Below are positions 14,822 through 23,171 of a stretch of DNA of 26,152 nucleotides, one piece after another. Below the pieces are notes generated by a model that was given only the letters and a program-made list of their open reading frames with translations, ran no database searches and had not been told where the DNA came from. A program made the translations under genes and the position numbers. Position 1 is the first letter of the stretch; each line of letters opens with the position of its first letter. Source of the stretch: Bacteriovoracaceae bacterium UBA6144 (GTDB lineage Bacteria > Bdellovibrionota > Bacteriovoracia > Bacteriovoracales > Bacteriovoracaceae); the NCBI GenBank assembly GCA_002435705.1, contig DIVA01000041.1:1-26152 (forward strand). The letters are read 5' to 3'.

Positions 14822-17205
14822 TCTTCTTCTCCTTCGAGAGTGATCACACCGAGATTAATAACACCACGCTGCTGGTCGGTGAATGAGAGTTCTTTGGGAG
14901 CAAAGTCATCGATCTCAAGAGAAAATTCTCCGGGGCTCAAACCTTCAATAAAAAAGTGACCTTGGCGTGAGGTGAAAAAAGGTTTACCCGCAAAACTCCC
15001 AACTTTTAAAGGAAGAGGCCTGCCTCGTTTGTCAGTGAGAGTTCCCTGAATCATTAAGGCCCCTTTGTCCTTTAAGGGGATGAGGTGCGCTGAGCGATAG
15101 CTTGGGTAGATCACAAATTTTTCTTGCTCTAAAGATGTGCCTAAATCCAGTCCTGTGGGATCGAGTTGAATTTCACGGAATTGATAAGGAAGGATATTCG
15201 TAAAAGTGATCTCTCCCAGAGGCCCTGATTCACCCTCGGCGAAGGGAGAAGTTGAACGAAGGGAGACTTTCTGTTTTTTTAGATTCTCACTGGGCTTAAA
15301 GAGGACAAAGCTGTTGGGGACTGGGCGAGAAAAACCAAGACCGAAGTTACCTTGATCATACGCAAACACAATCGCTGATGAAACACGTCCCACTGTTCGC
15401 AGTTGGGCTTGTGAATCACCCTCAAGGCGCGCAGCCGTGAGCCTGCCTCCAAAATCAGCGACAGGTGTGGGAACAAACCCATCGACTTCTGCACCCTGAC
15501 GGGTCGGGCCTTCGTCTACAACGGCCGTCAGGCGGGGGTCATAAAGTCGATTCCCATTATCTTTGACTGCCGTGATTCGATTGGTTTTATTCTCAATATC
15601 ATGAAAGCCAGAGATGAAGTGATTGGCCCCATCAAATGTGAATGTGAAAAATGCATAGGCCACGTCATTATATTTTTTGTACTCATCTCGAGCGCGAGAG
15701 ATGAAAAAATTAAGATTGAGATTTCTCCAGGCCCGTATGTTGAGGGCCGCATCGAAGCTATGGCGATTTTCAAGACTGGTATTTCTCACCTCTCCGTAGG
15801 TGGCCCCAAGGGATGTGGTAAAGAGTTCTCGGATGGGGACAGTGATGTTGGATTGAGTTTGTGACTTGAGGGCCGCATTGACTGAGTCTTTTTGATTTTT
15901 AAAGCCGTCTCCAAATCGCTCATGTCGAAGAGTTAAAGTGTAGGAGTTAAAGAGCTTGCTTCCCAAACTTTGCAACTGCCAGGTGATTGAGCCTGCGCCG
16001 GCGTTCTGCTGATCTTCATTTTGAGCCACAGCACCCAAAAAGAAATTCCCTAAATTGCTGGCCATGCCTAATTCAAGTCCACCTAAACGAAAATTTTCTT
16101 CATTTTGGGCATAGCCACCAAGGGAGAATGCACTGCTGAGACCATGCTGATAAAAGACACTGGTGAGCTCTGACTCGCTATAGGTTCGGCGAAAGATCTT
16201 GTCTGTAAAAGGGCGTCCGTGGGAGATTGAAAAGTTATTTTCCCCCTCTTTTAATAAACCCACAGAGGTTGGAAGACGAAACTCGAAAACTTGTTTCTGA
16301 CCCAGCTCATCGGTTGTTTCCACTAAGACAGTGTTGAGACCGTTGATGAGAGGGACGTCACGAAGATCATAGTTTCCTGCTGGTAAAATTTCATCCCGAA
16401 TCAAGACTCCATTCACAAAAGTCTTCACCTGTGAGCGCGTCCTGAGAGTGAACTGTCCTGCACCCTGAGGAAAAGGAATACGGTAGGGGTCGAGTGAGAA
16501 GTTCTTAGCAAGCTTCACTCCACCGATCGGTCTGGCACTCATGAAACCGAAGGGCTGAGGGTATACATCACCAGCTTCAGTACGAATTCTCGTTGAAGGG
16601 ATATCTTTCACGATCCTCGTGTCACCGCGAAACCAGCCGCGACCATTGGTTGCATCATCGTTGTAATTAAATTGTGATTCGAGCACAAACCCTTTGATGT
16701 TAACAAAGCTATCAAAGAAGCCAGTGAAACTTTCACCTCCAAGGAGAGTAGAGCCACTGGCTTTCTCTAGCCGATAGTTGATGGCTCCCCCAATAGGCGC
16801 TGGGGCGAGGGCCGCACCTGCATAGAGTTCTTGGGGGTTGTATGAGAGATCAAGATCATTTGGTTTAAGTTTATCCTGAGGGATAGTCATCTCCACAACT
16901 GCAAGTTCAGGATTGTAGCGAAGCTCATACGGGGCTTCGTTGGCTTTTATCCAGCCCTTGATTTCTCTGAAATATTCTTTTTTTACGATGAGATTTAAAA
17001 TCTTCGAATAAGATTCCCCATCAACTTCTTTAAGCTTTTCTCCTTGAAGTCGTACCTTTATAAGTCCCACTTCATTTTCTTGAAAAGCTAAGGGAAGTGA
17101 GACCTCATATGTTCTCTCTTGTAAATTTCCCAGATTCGGGAATTGCGCCCAAGCTGAAAAAATTGACGTGCACAAAATTATTGTGAAGAAAAAAGCTTTA
17201 ATCAA
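14818..17205 (-). CDS. Outer-membrane usher of a chaperone-usher pilus
   Basis: A 795-residue usher (signal MIKAFFFTIILCTSIFSAWA). It transfers chaperone-bound subunits to the growing fibre through the outer membrane. The N-terminal domain is followed by a beta-barrel with family stretches GFMSARPIGGVKLAKNFSLD, TFVNGVLIRDEILPAGNYDL and NTVLVETTDELGQKQVFEF, the last two typical of the plug/barrel region of FimD/PapC ushers. The C-terminus has a small beta domain (DKRGRPLPLKVGSFAGKPFF then GEFSLEIDD), as in other ushers. Length is at the normal family size. It overlaps the chaperone gene by eight bases and the tip gene by four, so all three are probably translated together. It is closest in style to archaic (Csu-like) systems. 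Confidence 0.93.
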   Translation of the reverse strand: MIKAFFFTIILCTSIFSAWAQFPNLGNLQERTYEVSLPLAFQENEVGLIKVRLQGEKLKEVDGESYSKILNLIVKKEYFREIKGWIKANEAPYELRYNPELAVVEMTIPQDKLKPNDLDLSYNPQELYAGAALAPAPIGGAINYRLEKASGSTLLGGESFTGFFDSFVNIKGFVLESQFNYNDDATNGRGWFRGDTRIVKDIPSTRIRTEAGDVYPQPFGFMSARPIGGVKLAKNFSLDPYRIPFPQGAGQFTLRTRSQVKTFVNGVLIRDEILPAGNYDLRDVPLINGLNTVLVETTDELGQKQVFEFRLPTSVGLLKEGENNFSISHGRPFTDKIFRRTYSESELTSVFYQHGLSSAFSLGGYAQNEENFRLGGLELGMASNLGNFFLGAVAQNEDQQNAGAGSITWQLQSLGSKLFNSYTLTLRHERFGDGFKNQKDSVNAALKSQTQSNITVPIRELFTTSLGATYGEVRNTSLENRHSFDAALNIRAWRNLNLNFFISRARDEYKKYNDVAYAFFTFTFDGANHFISGFHDIENKTNRITAVKDNGNRLYDPRLTAVVDEGPTRQGAEVDGFVPTPVADFGGRLTAARLEGDSQAQLRTVGRVSSAIVFAYDQGNFGLGFSRPVPNSFVLFKPSENLKKQKVSLRSTSPFAEGESGPLGEITFTNILPYQFREIQLDPTGLDLGTSLEQEKFVIYPSYRSAHLIPLKDKGALMIQGTLTDKRGRPLPLKVGSFAGKPFFTSRQGHFFIEGLSPGEFSLEIDDFAPKELSFTDQQRGVINLGVITLEGEEE

Positions 17206-17878
17206 ATTTAAGACTGCCTTTCATATCAGAAGAGAAATCTTTGGGCAGGTTTATTTTAAAAATTCTTTTAGCGCCCGCGAGGATATTTTCTCCCATCAGT
17301 CCTTTGAGAGCTTCACCTTCAAGTTTAATGGATTTTTTTGCACCCTTGAGAGTGAGCGTGGCATTTTGCAATAGTTGGTGCTTGCTGCCAGAGTTGACAA
17401 TAGTAATGATGAGCTTCTCATTGGCTTCAATAGATTCAATATCAACCTTGGATTGACTCTCTGTGGGAGTCACATAAAAAGCAGCGATGTACTTGAGGAG
17501 CATCTTTATGCCGGTTTTTTTGGTCTTTTTTTCTTCCACTTCAAGGGGAAGTTGTTCAGCAATAATACGAAAAGCTTTCTCGCTCTTGGGAGTCTGACCT
17601 GTCCACTGAATACGAATCGTGCGTTTTTCTTTGGGTGGAACAATGAGCTGGGGTGGATAGACCATTAACTCAGAGGTGTCGGGCATCTCTTCTGTGCCAT
17701 CTGGTTTTTGAATTCTTTCTGCGGCCCTAATTTCAATGGCCATGGGATTTTCTGTAGGATTGTCGAGGAGGAGTTGCCCTTGTTTTGTTTTTGCTTGAGG
17801 ATCGATGCTTTGAGACATCGGTGAGAGAGAGAAACTAAAGCAAAAAAATAAAGTGAAAATAGTCAGTAAGTGGTTCAT
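17198..17878 (-). CDS. PapD-type periplasmic pilus chaperone
   Basis: A 226-residue chaperone that folds pilin subunits by donor-strand complementation. The N-terminal immunoglobulin domain has NPTENPMAIEIRAAERI, VYPPQLIVPPKEKRTIRIQW and FRIIAEQLPL, which is the PapD_N pattern. A second domain carries IVNSGSKHQLLQNATL. ATG 17878 is preferred over GTG 17899 because a normal signal peptide (MNHLLTIFTLFFCFSFSLS) starts there and AGAGGGG lies about eight bases upstream, inside the longer reading. The Lys-rich insert EEKKTKKTG near the middle is unusual. It overlaps the usher start by eight bases. Confidence 0.9.
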   Translation of the reverse strand: MNHLLTIFTLFFCFSFSLSPMSQSIDPQAKTKQGQLLLDNPTENPMAIEIRAAERIQKPDGTEEMPDTSELMVYPPQLIVPPKEKRTIRIQWTGQTPKSEKAFRIIAEQLPLEVEEKKTKKTGIKMLLKYIAAFYVTPTESQSKVDIESIEANEKLIITIVNSGSKHQLLQNATLTLKGAKKSIKLEGEALKGLMGENILAGAKRIFKINLPKDFSSDMKGSLKFD

Positions 17879-17920
17879 CCGTGATACCCCTCTTTTCACA
17901 AAATTGTATCAGAGTGTAGG

Positions 17921-18145
17921 TTAAGGGTGAACGACTGTTAATAGTTTCATCTGATTTTTTTCGAGTGTTGTGACCTGAGGCTTTAGCACAAACCGGCGCG
18001 AGTTAGATCTAACGATAGCTTCACCTTTAGCGGTGATAGTGATGGTTGTTGTGTGAGGAACACGTGCCCTGAGCATCAAGGCTTTTGAACCCTGGGCCAG
18101 GCAATGGAGGGGAAGTAACAAAAAAATTAACCCGACAAATCTCAT
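17921..18145 (-). CDS. Short pilin-like exported protein
   Basis: A 74-residue protein with a signal peptide (MRFVGLIFLLLPLHCLA). The mature start, KALMLRARVPHTTTITITA, resembles the N-terminus of the major pilin upstream (TLLLRGTVPRLLEITVNA), but only about 55 mature residues follow, ending LLTVVHP. It is too short for a complete pilin fold with a donor strand. It may be a minor or truncated subunit, a pilus initiator or cap, or a decayed duplicate; the sequence does not decide. It lies after the pilin terminator and 43 bases before the chaperone ATG on the same strand. No strong Shine-Dalgarno is seen at its ATG. Confidence 0.65.
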   Translation of the reverse strand: MRFVGLIFLLLPLHCLAQGSKALMLRARVPHTTTITITAKGEAIVRSNSRRFVLKPQVTTLEKNQMKLLTVVHP

Positions 18146-18176
18146 ACTGATCTTGTCGGAGATTGTGCTTTAAAAC

Positions 18177-18200
18177 TTAAAAGGGCCTCCTAGGGCCCTT
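18177..18200 (-). terminator. Terminator between major pilin and the rest of the pilus operon
   Basis: The perfect stem AAGGGCC/GGCCCTT (18181-18187 with 18194-18200) has a six-base loop. On the minus strand it is followed by TTTTAAGTTTT. It lies 26 bases after the pilin stop and would let the structural subunit be made in excess over assembly proteins, with read-through supplying the downstream genes. Confidence 0.8.
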
Positions 18201-18225
18201 CTAAGTGTTGGTAATAATTTAAGTA

Positions 18226-18693
18226 CTAGTTGGCAGCAATAGTGAAAGTCACTGTATCGCTGTAGTCACCTTCAATCAGTAGATCATGCTCAATCCCAGT
18301 GTAAGAGATATCCACGTTGCGGTTATTATTGTTAGCCGCTGCTGATGAGTAGGTGAATGTTTGACCTGAAGCCAGATCCACTGCGTTTCCGTTGTAGTTC
18401 AATGAATAGTTCACAACACTAGAGCTCTCTGACTCATGCACGAGCTTTCCGAGGTTCGCTGAACTAATGGAAACGTTATAGCCAGTTTTTGAGTTTGATT
18501 TCTCATTCACCACGGCCACGAGAGTGTTAGATTGAGTTGTATCCAGAGGTAGATTTGTAGCTATCGTTTCAGCGTTCACCGTGATCTCGAGAAGACGAGG
18601 AACAGTGCCTCTTAAGAGCAGAGTGCCTGTGGTGGCAGCGAAGGCTGAACTGAAAGTCATCGTTACAAGGGTAAGGGCCAAAAACTTTTTCAT
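18226..18693 (-). CDS. Major pilin subunit, SCPU-like
   Basis: A 155-residue exported subunit (signal MKKFLALTLVTMTFSSAFA). The mature N-terminus TTGTLLLRGTVPRLLEITV is the likely donor strand. The end GDYSDTVTFTIAAN matches the last strand of SCPU/Csu-type pilins (G-Y-DTVT-VT). The body is rich in Ser, Thr and Asn and has no Cys, so there is no disulfide, unlike many type 1 pilins. AGAGG sits five bases before the ATG. It is the first gene of the operon, with its own terminator. The upstream region (18694-18843) has a GAAGT-TAAC-ACTTC inverted repeat (18728-18741), but no promoter could be fixed with confidence. Confidence 0.85.
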   Translation of the reverse strand: MKKFLALTLVTMTFSSAFAATTGTLLLRGTVPRLLEITVNAETIATNLPLDTTQSNTLVAVVNEKSNSKTGYNVSISSANLGKLVHESESSSVVNYSLNYNGNAVDLASGQTFTYSSAAANNNNRNVDISYTGIEHDLLIEGDYSDTVTFTIAAN

Positions 18694-18810
18694 AAGAACC
18701 TCTCGAGTTGGTTAGCGGAGCTAAGCTGAAGTTAACACTTCAAATAAGATGCCAAGTTTATAGACAGTTAAGGAAATCCTAACCCATGGATAGGTTGGGG
18801 GGTAGTGTAG

Positions 18811-18838
18811 AAAAAATTGTCACTGGTGGTGCCAATTT
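18811..18838 (-). terminator. Terminator of the pgsA-serB-LRR unit
   Basis: On the minus strand ATTGGCAC pairs with GTGACAAT (one G-A mismatch) around the loop CACCA, followed by a run of T (complement of 18811-18816). It starts eight bases beyond the stop of the LRR gene at 18844 and separates that unit from the pilin. Confidence 0.6.
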
Positions 18839-18843
18839 GTCAG

Positions 18844-19455
18844 CTAACTCACCGATAAGTAGTAGACGCGCTGGATGCGAAATGTCTCTTCTTCGCTGAA
18901 CTTGTTGTTATCAATGGAGACGTGTTTAAGAGAAGGGATCTTGGCAATAAGATCGGGAAAAAGAGTGAATTGGTTATTATCCAAATTTATTCGTTTTAAA
19001 TTTTTTAAATCTCGCATGGAGTCTGGCAGAGCATTCAAAAAATTATGACTCAAATTCAATTCTTCTAAAAATGAAAACTGACCCATCTCTTGGGGCAGCT
19101 CTTTGAGGCCCGCCATTTTTAAAGTGAGGAATCTCAGTGGTGCTAGTCCGAGCCCCAGGCCTAACTGTAAAGGGGAGAGTGGAGTTGAGTGAGTTTTTAA
19201 AATTTCAAGACGCGGGAGATGAAAAAGAGTGGATATGTTTTTAAGTTTCGGTGCACTTAATTCTAACACTTTTAAATTTTGAAAACCGCTTAGATCATCG
19301 GCAAGCACTTTTAAGTCCGGTGCCTCAAGATAAAGTTCTGTGAGGTGGGGAAAAACTTGAAGATCAAAGGGGAGTCTATCATCTTTGATCTTTAGTTTTA
19401 GTGCCCGCACATTTTGAGTCTCTGCTAAAGCCTTGGAGAGATTTTTAAATAGCAT
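18844..19455 (-). CDS. Leucine-rich-repeat protein, cytoplasmic
   Basis: A 203-residue protein with no signal peptide, made of about seven to eight LRR units of roughly 21-23 residues. Examples are LTELYLEAPDLKVLADDL, LKVLELSAPKLKNISTLF, LEELNLSHNFLNALPDSM and LKRINLDNNQFTLFPDLI. The N-terminal repeats are degenerate and the last four are regular. LRR proteins bind other proteins; no partner can be inferred. ATG 19455 is chosen over TTG 19479 because GAGGG lies six bases upstream and the serB stop is one base away. It is the last gene of the pgsA-serB unit. Confidence 0.82.
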   Translation of the reverse strand: MLFKNLSKALAETQNVRALKLKIKDDRLPFDLQVFPHLTELYLEAPDLKVLADDLSGFQNLKVLELSAPKLKNISTLFHLPRLEILKTHSTPLSPLQLGLGLGLAPLRFLTLKMAGLKELPQEMGQFSFLEELNLSHNFLNALPDSMRDLKNLKRINLDNNQFTLFPDLIAKIPSLKHVSIDNNKFSEEETFRIQRVYYLSVS

Positions 19456-19456
19456 T

Positions 19457-20248
19457 TTAACCCTCGCGAGAAATTCCAAGAAAATCTATGAGTGTCTCCA
19501 TCGTCCCAAAATTGATCAATGCCGATGCTTCGTTTTGTACTTTTTCTTTGGCATGAAAAGCTACGCCCAGACCAGCAGCTCTCAGCATAGGAAGATCATT
19601 GGCCCCGTCACCCACGGCCACGACTTGTGAGGAATTGAGATGAAGCTGTTTGGTAAGTTGGTTAAGAATATCGGCTTTCTTTTGCGCATTCAGAATGTCA
19701 CCGTGAATCTTACCCGATAGTTTTCCATGGAGGATCTCAAGCTCATTAGCAAACACAAAATCCATTCTTAAGCGGGCAGCAAAAAGTCTAGCAAAATATA
19801 GAAAACCACCGGAGGCAATCGCAGTCTTGATTCCATGTTTATGCAGAGTCTTTAAGCATTCTTCGACTCCGGGGTTAAGAAAAATACGCTCATAGACTTT
19901 TTGGAGAGCACTCTCGGAGAGTCCTTGCAGAAGAGCTACACGTGCCTTGAGAGACTCATCAAAATTGAGCTCACCTTGCATGGCCCTCTCAGTAATGTGT
20001 TTTACTTTCTCTCCAATACCAGCCTCAACTGCCAGCTCGTCTATGACTTCTGCCTTAATCAAAGTCGAATCCATATCAAACACCACAAGCTTGGGTGATT
20101 GAAAGTGAGAGGGCAAAAGGGCTAGATCGATATTATATTTTTGAGACAGCTCTTTGAGGGATGCCCCCGAAGTGTAGGCCTCATTCAGCTCGTTTTGCCT
20201 CTCTGGACTCAGAGGTTCAGATGAGACAAAACGAGAGCGGGAATTCAC
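19457..20248 (-). CDS. serB: Phosphoserine phosphatase
   Basis: A 263-residue HAD-family enzyme that makes L-serine from phosphoserine. The nucleophile motif DMDSTL is at D58-D60. The cap domain has EVIDELAVEAGIG and TERAMQGELNFDESL, motif II is IASGGF and motif III is KKADIL...VGDGANDLPML. The sequence from about residue 53 matches bacterial SerB cores well. The first 50 residues (SPERQNELNEAYTSGASLKE) form a short leader, shorter than the ACT-like region of E. coli SerB. The start is GTG at 20248, overlapping the pgsA stop as GTGA, so it is translationally coupled. Confidence 0.95.
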   Translation of the reverse strand: MNSRSRFVSSEPLSPERQNELNEAYTSGASLKELSQKYNIDLALLPSHFQSPKLVVFDMDSTLIKAEVIDELAVEAGIGEKVKHITERAMQGELNFDESLKARVALLQGLSESALQKVYERIFLNPGVEECLKTLHKHGIKTAIASGGFLYFARLFAARLRMDFVFANELEILHGKLSGKIHGDILNAQKKADILNQLTKQLHLNSSQVVAVGDGANDLPMLRAAGLGVAFHAKEKVQNEASALINFGTMETLIDFLGISREG

Positions 20249-20886
20249 AGGCTGCCCTCACGTAATTTTTTTTTCATTTCATCACGTTTGAGTTTGAGCG
20301 AGCGGATCATATCGATTGAATAGCTGATCGCTGAGCCAAGCGAGAGAAGTCCCGCGACCCAAATGAGAACAGTGCCGATTTCATGCCAAGGAAGTCCCAG
20401 CCATGGGTAGCCCACCATCAACATAGGGATGGCGGTCATTTGAAAACCAGTTTTCCATTTACCGCCTTGGCTGACGGCGATGGTGATGCCTTCATGATTG
20501 GCCAAGAGACGCAAGGAGGTCATGTACATCTCGCGGAGCACGAGGATGATCACCACCACCACATGCACGCGATTCATCGCGGCCAGCATGATCAGGGAAC
20601 TCACCACAAGAAATTTATCTGCAATCGGATCAAGAAATGATCCAAGCACGGTCACAATATTGCGACGGCGTGCGATCCAGCCGTCAAAAAAATCCGTGAT
20701 ACTGGCTACCACAAATGTCCACGCCGCTAGGTGGGAGAGAATCCAAGTCGGGATTGTCCCTGTTCCATGATGAGGGCGGTCCACAAAATAGAGTGAGAGC
20801 ACGACCAAAGGAATGAGGAGCATTCTTAAAATGGTCAAACGGTTGGGAAGGTTATCAATTTCGAGGTCATTGTGATGAAAACTCAT
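20245..20886 (-). CDS. pgsA: CDP-diacylglycerol-glycerol-3-phosphate phosphatidyltransferase
   Basis: A 213-residue integral membrane enzyme that makes phosphatidylglycerol-phosphate. The CDP-alcohol phosphotransferase motif is perfect: D68-G69-x2-A72-R73-x8-G82-x3-D86-x3-D90 (DGWIARRRNIVTVLGSFLDP region). The N-terminus NLPNRLTILRMLLIPLVVLS is family-typical and several membrane helices follow. The frame stays open to GTG 20949, with another ATG at 20916. ATG 20886 is chosen because TAAGG sits eight bases upstream and it leaves a normal N-terminus; the longer starts lack a Shine-Dalgarno and are not excluded. It is the first gene of a three-gene unit with serB and the LRR gene. Confidence 0.92.
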   Translation of the reverse strand: MSFHHNDLEIDNLPNRLTILRMLLIPLVVLSLYFVDRPHHGTGTIPTWILSHLAAWTFVVASITDFFDGWIARRRNIVTVLGSFLDPIADKFLVVSSLIMLAAMNRVHVVVVIILVLREMYMTSLRLLANHEGITIAVSQGGKWKTGFQMTAIPMLMVGYPWLGLPWHEIGTVLIWVAGLLSLGSAISYSIDMIRSLKLKRDEMKKKLREGSL

Positions 20887-20945
20887 ATGATCAACCTTAC
20901 CAGTTAAAGAGGTCATTGGGCAAAAGAAAGCTTTTCCCTGTGGAC

Positions 20946-20968
20946 GCACAGGCAGGAGTCGCTATCAT
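20946..20968 (+). promoter_or_regulatory. Candidate promoter for the PilZ gene
   Basis: TATCAT (20963-20968) in an AT-rich tract (20963-20984) lies 32 bases upstream of the ATG at 21000. The -35 region is poor (GTGGAC, 20940-20945, 17 bases upstream). The 113-base gap between divergent pgsA and the PilZ gene must hold promoters for both. Confidence 0.3.
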
Positions 20969-20999
20969 AAATATATAAAAAAATAGCCAAGGAAGTTTC

Positions 21000-21719
21000 A
21001 TGACAGAGCGTCGATTTAATCTTATTAAAACAGATTTTGAGCAGCACGAAAAACGCACATTCCCGCGTTTTCCCTTCTGCTATCTGACTTTTAAGCCAGA
21101 GGAGTCAGCTCGAGCCCATGAAATCAAAGATATTTCTTTGACCGGGATGCAGCTTGGAACGAATGCTGACAGTAATGCTTATACTGAAGGCCAAGTTTTA
21201 AGTGGAATTGTTCACTGGCTCGGTCAGGAACTCCACATGCATGGGGAAGTAATGTGGTCAACTAAGGGTCGTGTCGGAGTGGAGTTCACTAAGCGCCAAG
21301 AACTCACTCAGTCCTTACAGAAATTTCTCTCTCTCGAGCGGACGGTCAAAGCACTCAAACCTCTTCACCGAGTGGATTATGGAGCCGAGTTACCGGCAAA
21401 ACTTAAGTACTGGCTTCGTGCCGATGGGCCAGCGGAGCTTTTCGTGTGGCAACATCAGGACGGAGAACTCTCTCAGTTTCAGATTCTTTTATTTGATACC
21501 TTTGTGGAGTGGAAAGATGGGGTGGGTCTTAAGACTGGTCGAATCATGTCAAAACGTAATGTCGATACCCCACTTTTAGATGAAGATGAGATCGTTTTTC
21601 GGGTGGATGAAGGGATTGACGATAACAAGTTGCAGCGCGCACGCTCTCTTGTAAGTCTCTTCACTGAAGATTTGCTTCAGACCAGTGCCAAAGAATTTTT
21701 GCTGATGAAACTCTACTGA
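21000..21719 (+). CDS. PilZ-domain protein (c-di-GMP receptor type)
   Basis: A 239-residue protein. The N-terminal PilZ domain (about residues 17-105) has both binding motifs: RTFPR (R19, R23; RxxxR) and KDISLTGMQL (D44, S46, G49; DxSxxG), so it should bind cyclic di-GMP. The C-terminal half (residues 110-239) is not recognised and has no clear motif; it may pass the signal to a partner in motility or surface attachment. No signal peptide or membrane segment is seen. AAGGA precedes the ATG by seven bases. The gene is 52 bases upstream of the glpX start on the same strand, with no terminator between, so co-transcription is possible. Confidence 0.87.
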   Translation: MTERRFNLIKTDFEQHEKRTFPRFPFCYLTFKPEESARAHEIKDISLTGMQLGTNADSNAYTEGQVLSGIVHWLGQELHMHGEVMWSTKGRVGVEFTKRQELTQSLQKFLSLERTVKALKPLHRVDYGAELPAKLKYWLRADGPAELFVWQHQDGELSQFQILLFDTFVEWKDGVGLKTGRIMSKRNVDTPLLDEDEIVFRVDEGIDDNKLQRARSLVSLFTEDLLQTSAKEFLLMKLY

Positions 21720-21771
21720 CGAAGACCCTCGTCCTAGGTAGAATAATCTCAAACGTTTTTTGGGAGACATC

Positions 21772-22725
21772 ATGAATAGAAACCTCGCCTTAGAATTTGT
21801 CCGAGTGACTGAAATGGCTGCCATTGCTTCGGCACGACTCATGGGCAGAGGAGATGAGAAGGCGGCTGACCAAGCGGCTGTCGATGCCATGCGTACCATG
21901 CTCGACTCTATTGACTGCCAAGCGACGGTGGTGATCGGTGAAGGTGAGCGCGATGAAGCACCGATGCTCTATATTGGTGAGAAAGTGGGTTCAGGTAAAG
22001 GCCCGCAATTAGAAATCGCTCTCGATCCTCTTGAAGGAACAACGATCTGTGCGGTTGGAGGATACAATGCGATTTCTGTGATGGCCATTGCAGAAGCCGG
22101 ATGCATGCTTCACGCTCCTGATATGTACATGAATAAAATTGCTGTGGGCCCTGACTGCAAAGGGATTATCGATATTCGTTTATCTCCGACAGAAAATCTA
22201 AAGCGCATTGCTGATGCAAAGAAAGCACGTATCCAAGATCTCACCGCTGTCGTACTCGATCGTCCACGCCACAAAGATTTAATCGAGGAGATCCGCTCAA
22301 CAGGTGCCCGCATTCAGTTGATCGGCGACGGTGATGTGTCTTCTGCCATTGCCACCGCCACTCCCGATTCTGGAGTGGATGTGATCTTTGGAATTGGGGG
22401 AGCGCCCGAGGGAGTGATCGCTGCCGCAGCTCTGCAGTGTTTGGGAGGAGATTTTCAAGGAATTCTTATCCCTCATGGGGCTGACGATGTTGAGCGTGCC
22501 CGTAAGATGGGTGTGAATGACATTAAAAAAGTATTTAAAATTGAAGATCTCGCTCGCGGCAATCTCATGTTCTGTGCCACCGGAGTGACCAAAGGAAGTT
22601 TTCTTGATGGAGTCGTCTTCAAGCCATGGGGAGCACTAACTCACTCATTAGTGATGCGCTCAGAATCAGGCACCGTCAGACACATCCGTGCCGAACACCA
22701 CTTTGATAAAAAACCACGTTATTAA
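21772..22725 (+). CDS. glpX: Class II fructose-1,6-bisphosphatase
   Basis: A 317-residue GlpX enzyme, the gluconeogenic step from fructose-1,6-bisphosphate to fructose-6-phosphate. Metal and active-site residues occur at the same numbers as in E. coli GlpX: D33, E57 (GEGERDEAP), D85 and E88 (DPLEGTT). GIGGAPEGVIAAAAL and CATGVTKGSFLDGV are also family-typical. The ATG at 21772 has GGGAG (21762-21766) five bases upstream, so the longer TTG start at 21760 is rejected. The COQ10-like gene starts 14 bases after the stop. Confidence 0.96.
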   Translation: MNRNLALEFVRVTEMAAIASARLMGRGDEKAADQAAVDAMRTMLDSIDCQATVVIGEGERDEAPMLYIGEKVGSGKGPQLEIALDPLEGTTICAVGGYNAISVMAIAEAGCMLHAPDMYMNKIAVGPDCKGIIDIRLSPTENLKRIADAKKARIQDLTAVVLDRPRHKDLIEEIRSTGARIQLIGDGDVSSAIATATPDSGVDVIFGIGGAPEGVIAAAALQCLGGDFQGILIPHGADDVERARKMGVNDIKKVFKIEDLARGNLMFCATGVTKGSFLDGVVFKPWGALTHSLVMRSESGTVRHIRAEHHFDKKPRY

Positions 22726-22739
22726 AAAAAGGATTTTTT

Positions 22740-23171
22740 ATGGCCAAGGCTGAACGTACAGAAATTTTTGATGTGGACTGCAAGAAGCTCTACACTGCCA
22801 TTACTGATTACAAGTCCTATCCGAGTTTTGTGGATGGCATGAAATCTGTGGAAGTGCTCTCTCAGACACCAACCGGTGCGAGTGTAAAATTTAATCTTAA
22901 TCTTATTAAAGAAGTGACCTATACGCTGGAACTCAAGCACACAGAAAACAAAGAAGTCAGCTGGACACTTAAATCTGGTGACCTGATGAAAGTGAACAAC
23001 GGCGGTTGGAAACTCAAAGATCTCGGTAACGGCAAAACAGAAGTGACCTATCACTTGGAAGTGGAGCTCAAAGGTTTTTTCCCTGGCCTTGGTATGGTTG
23101 AGAAGACCATGGTGGCCACAAATCTACCTATGAATATGAAAGCTTTCGCCAAGAGAGCGAGTTCTCTATGA
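22740..23171 (+). CDS. COQ10/START-like (SRPBCC) lipid-binding protein
   Basis: A 143-residue protein with the SRPBCC/START fold. TEIFDVDCKKLYTAITDYKSYP is the usual first helix and strand, with the SYPSFVDGMKSVEV region; KEVTYTLELKHTENKEVSW and KTEVTYHLEVELKGFFPG give the curved sheet; a long C-terminal helix closes the pocket. It is in the group of COQ10-type polyketide-cyclase-like proteins, which bind quinones or other lipids. A quinone chaperone role is a family-based guess. AAAGGA lies upstream of the ATG. The stop overlaps the next gene by four bases (ATGA). Confidence 0.82.
   Translation: MAKAERTEIFDVDCKKLYTAITDYKSYPSFVDGMKSVEVLSQTPTGASVKFNLNLIKEVTYTLELKHTENKEVSWTLKSGDLMKVNNGGWKLKDLGNGKTEVTYHLEVELKGFFPGLGMVEKTMVATNLPMNMKAFAKRASSL

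Noticed and set aside
15601..15864. Plus-strand frame inside the usher gene
   Set aside because: It lies opposite a complete usher and encodes a low-quality protein with no supporting start signal.
18739..18755. Sigma-54 promoter for the pilin (minus strand TTGGCA-N8-TGA)
   Set aside because: The -24 GG is present, but the -12 element reads GA instead of the nearly invariant GC.
21760..21771. TTG start for glpX
   Set aside because: It overlaps the Shine-Dalgarno of the ATG at 21772, whose protein matches E. coli GlpX residue numbering.
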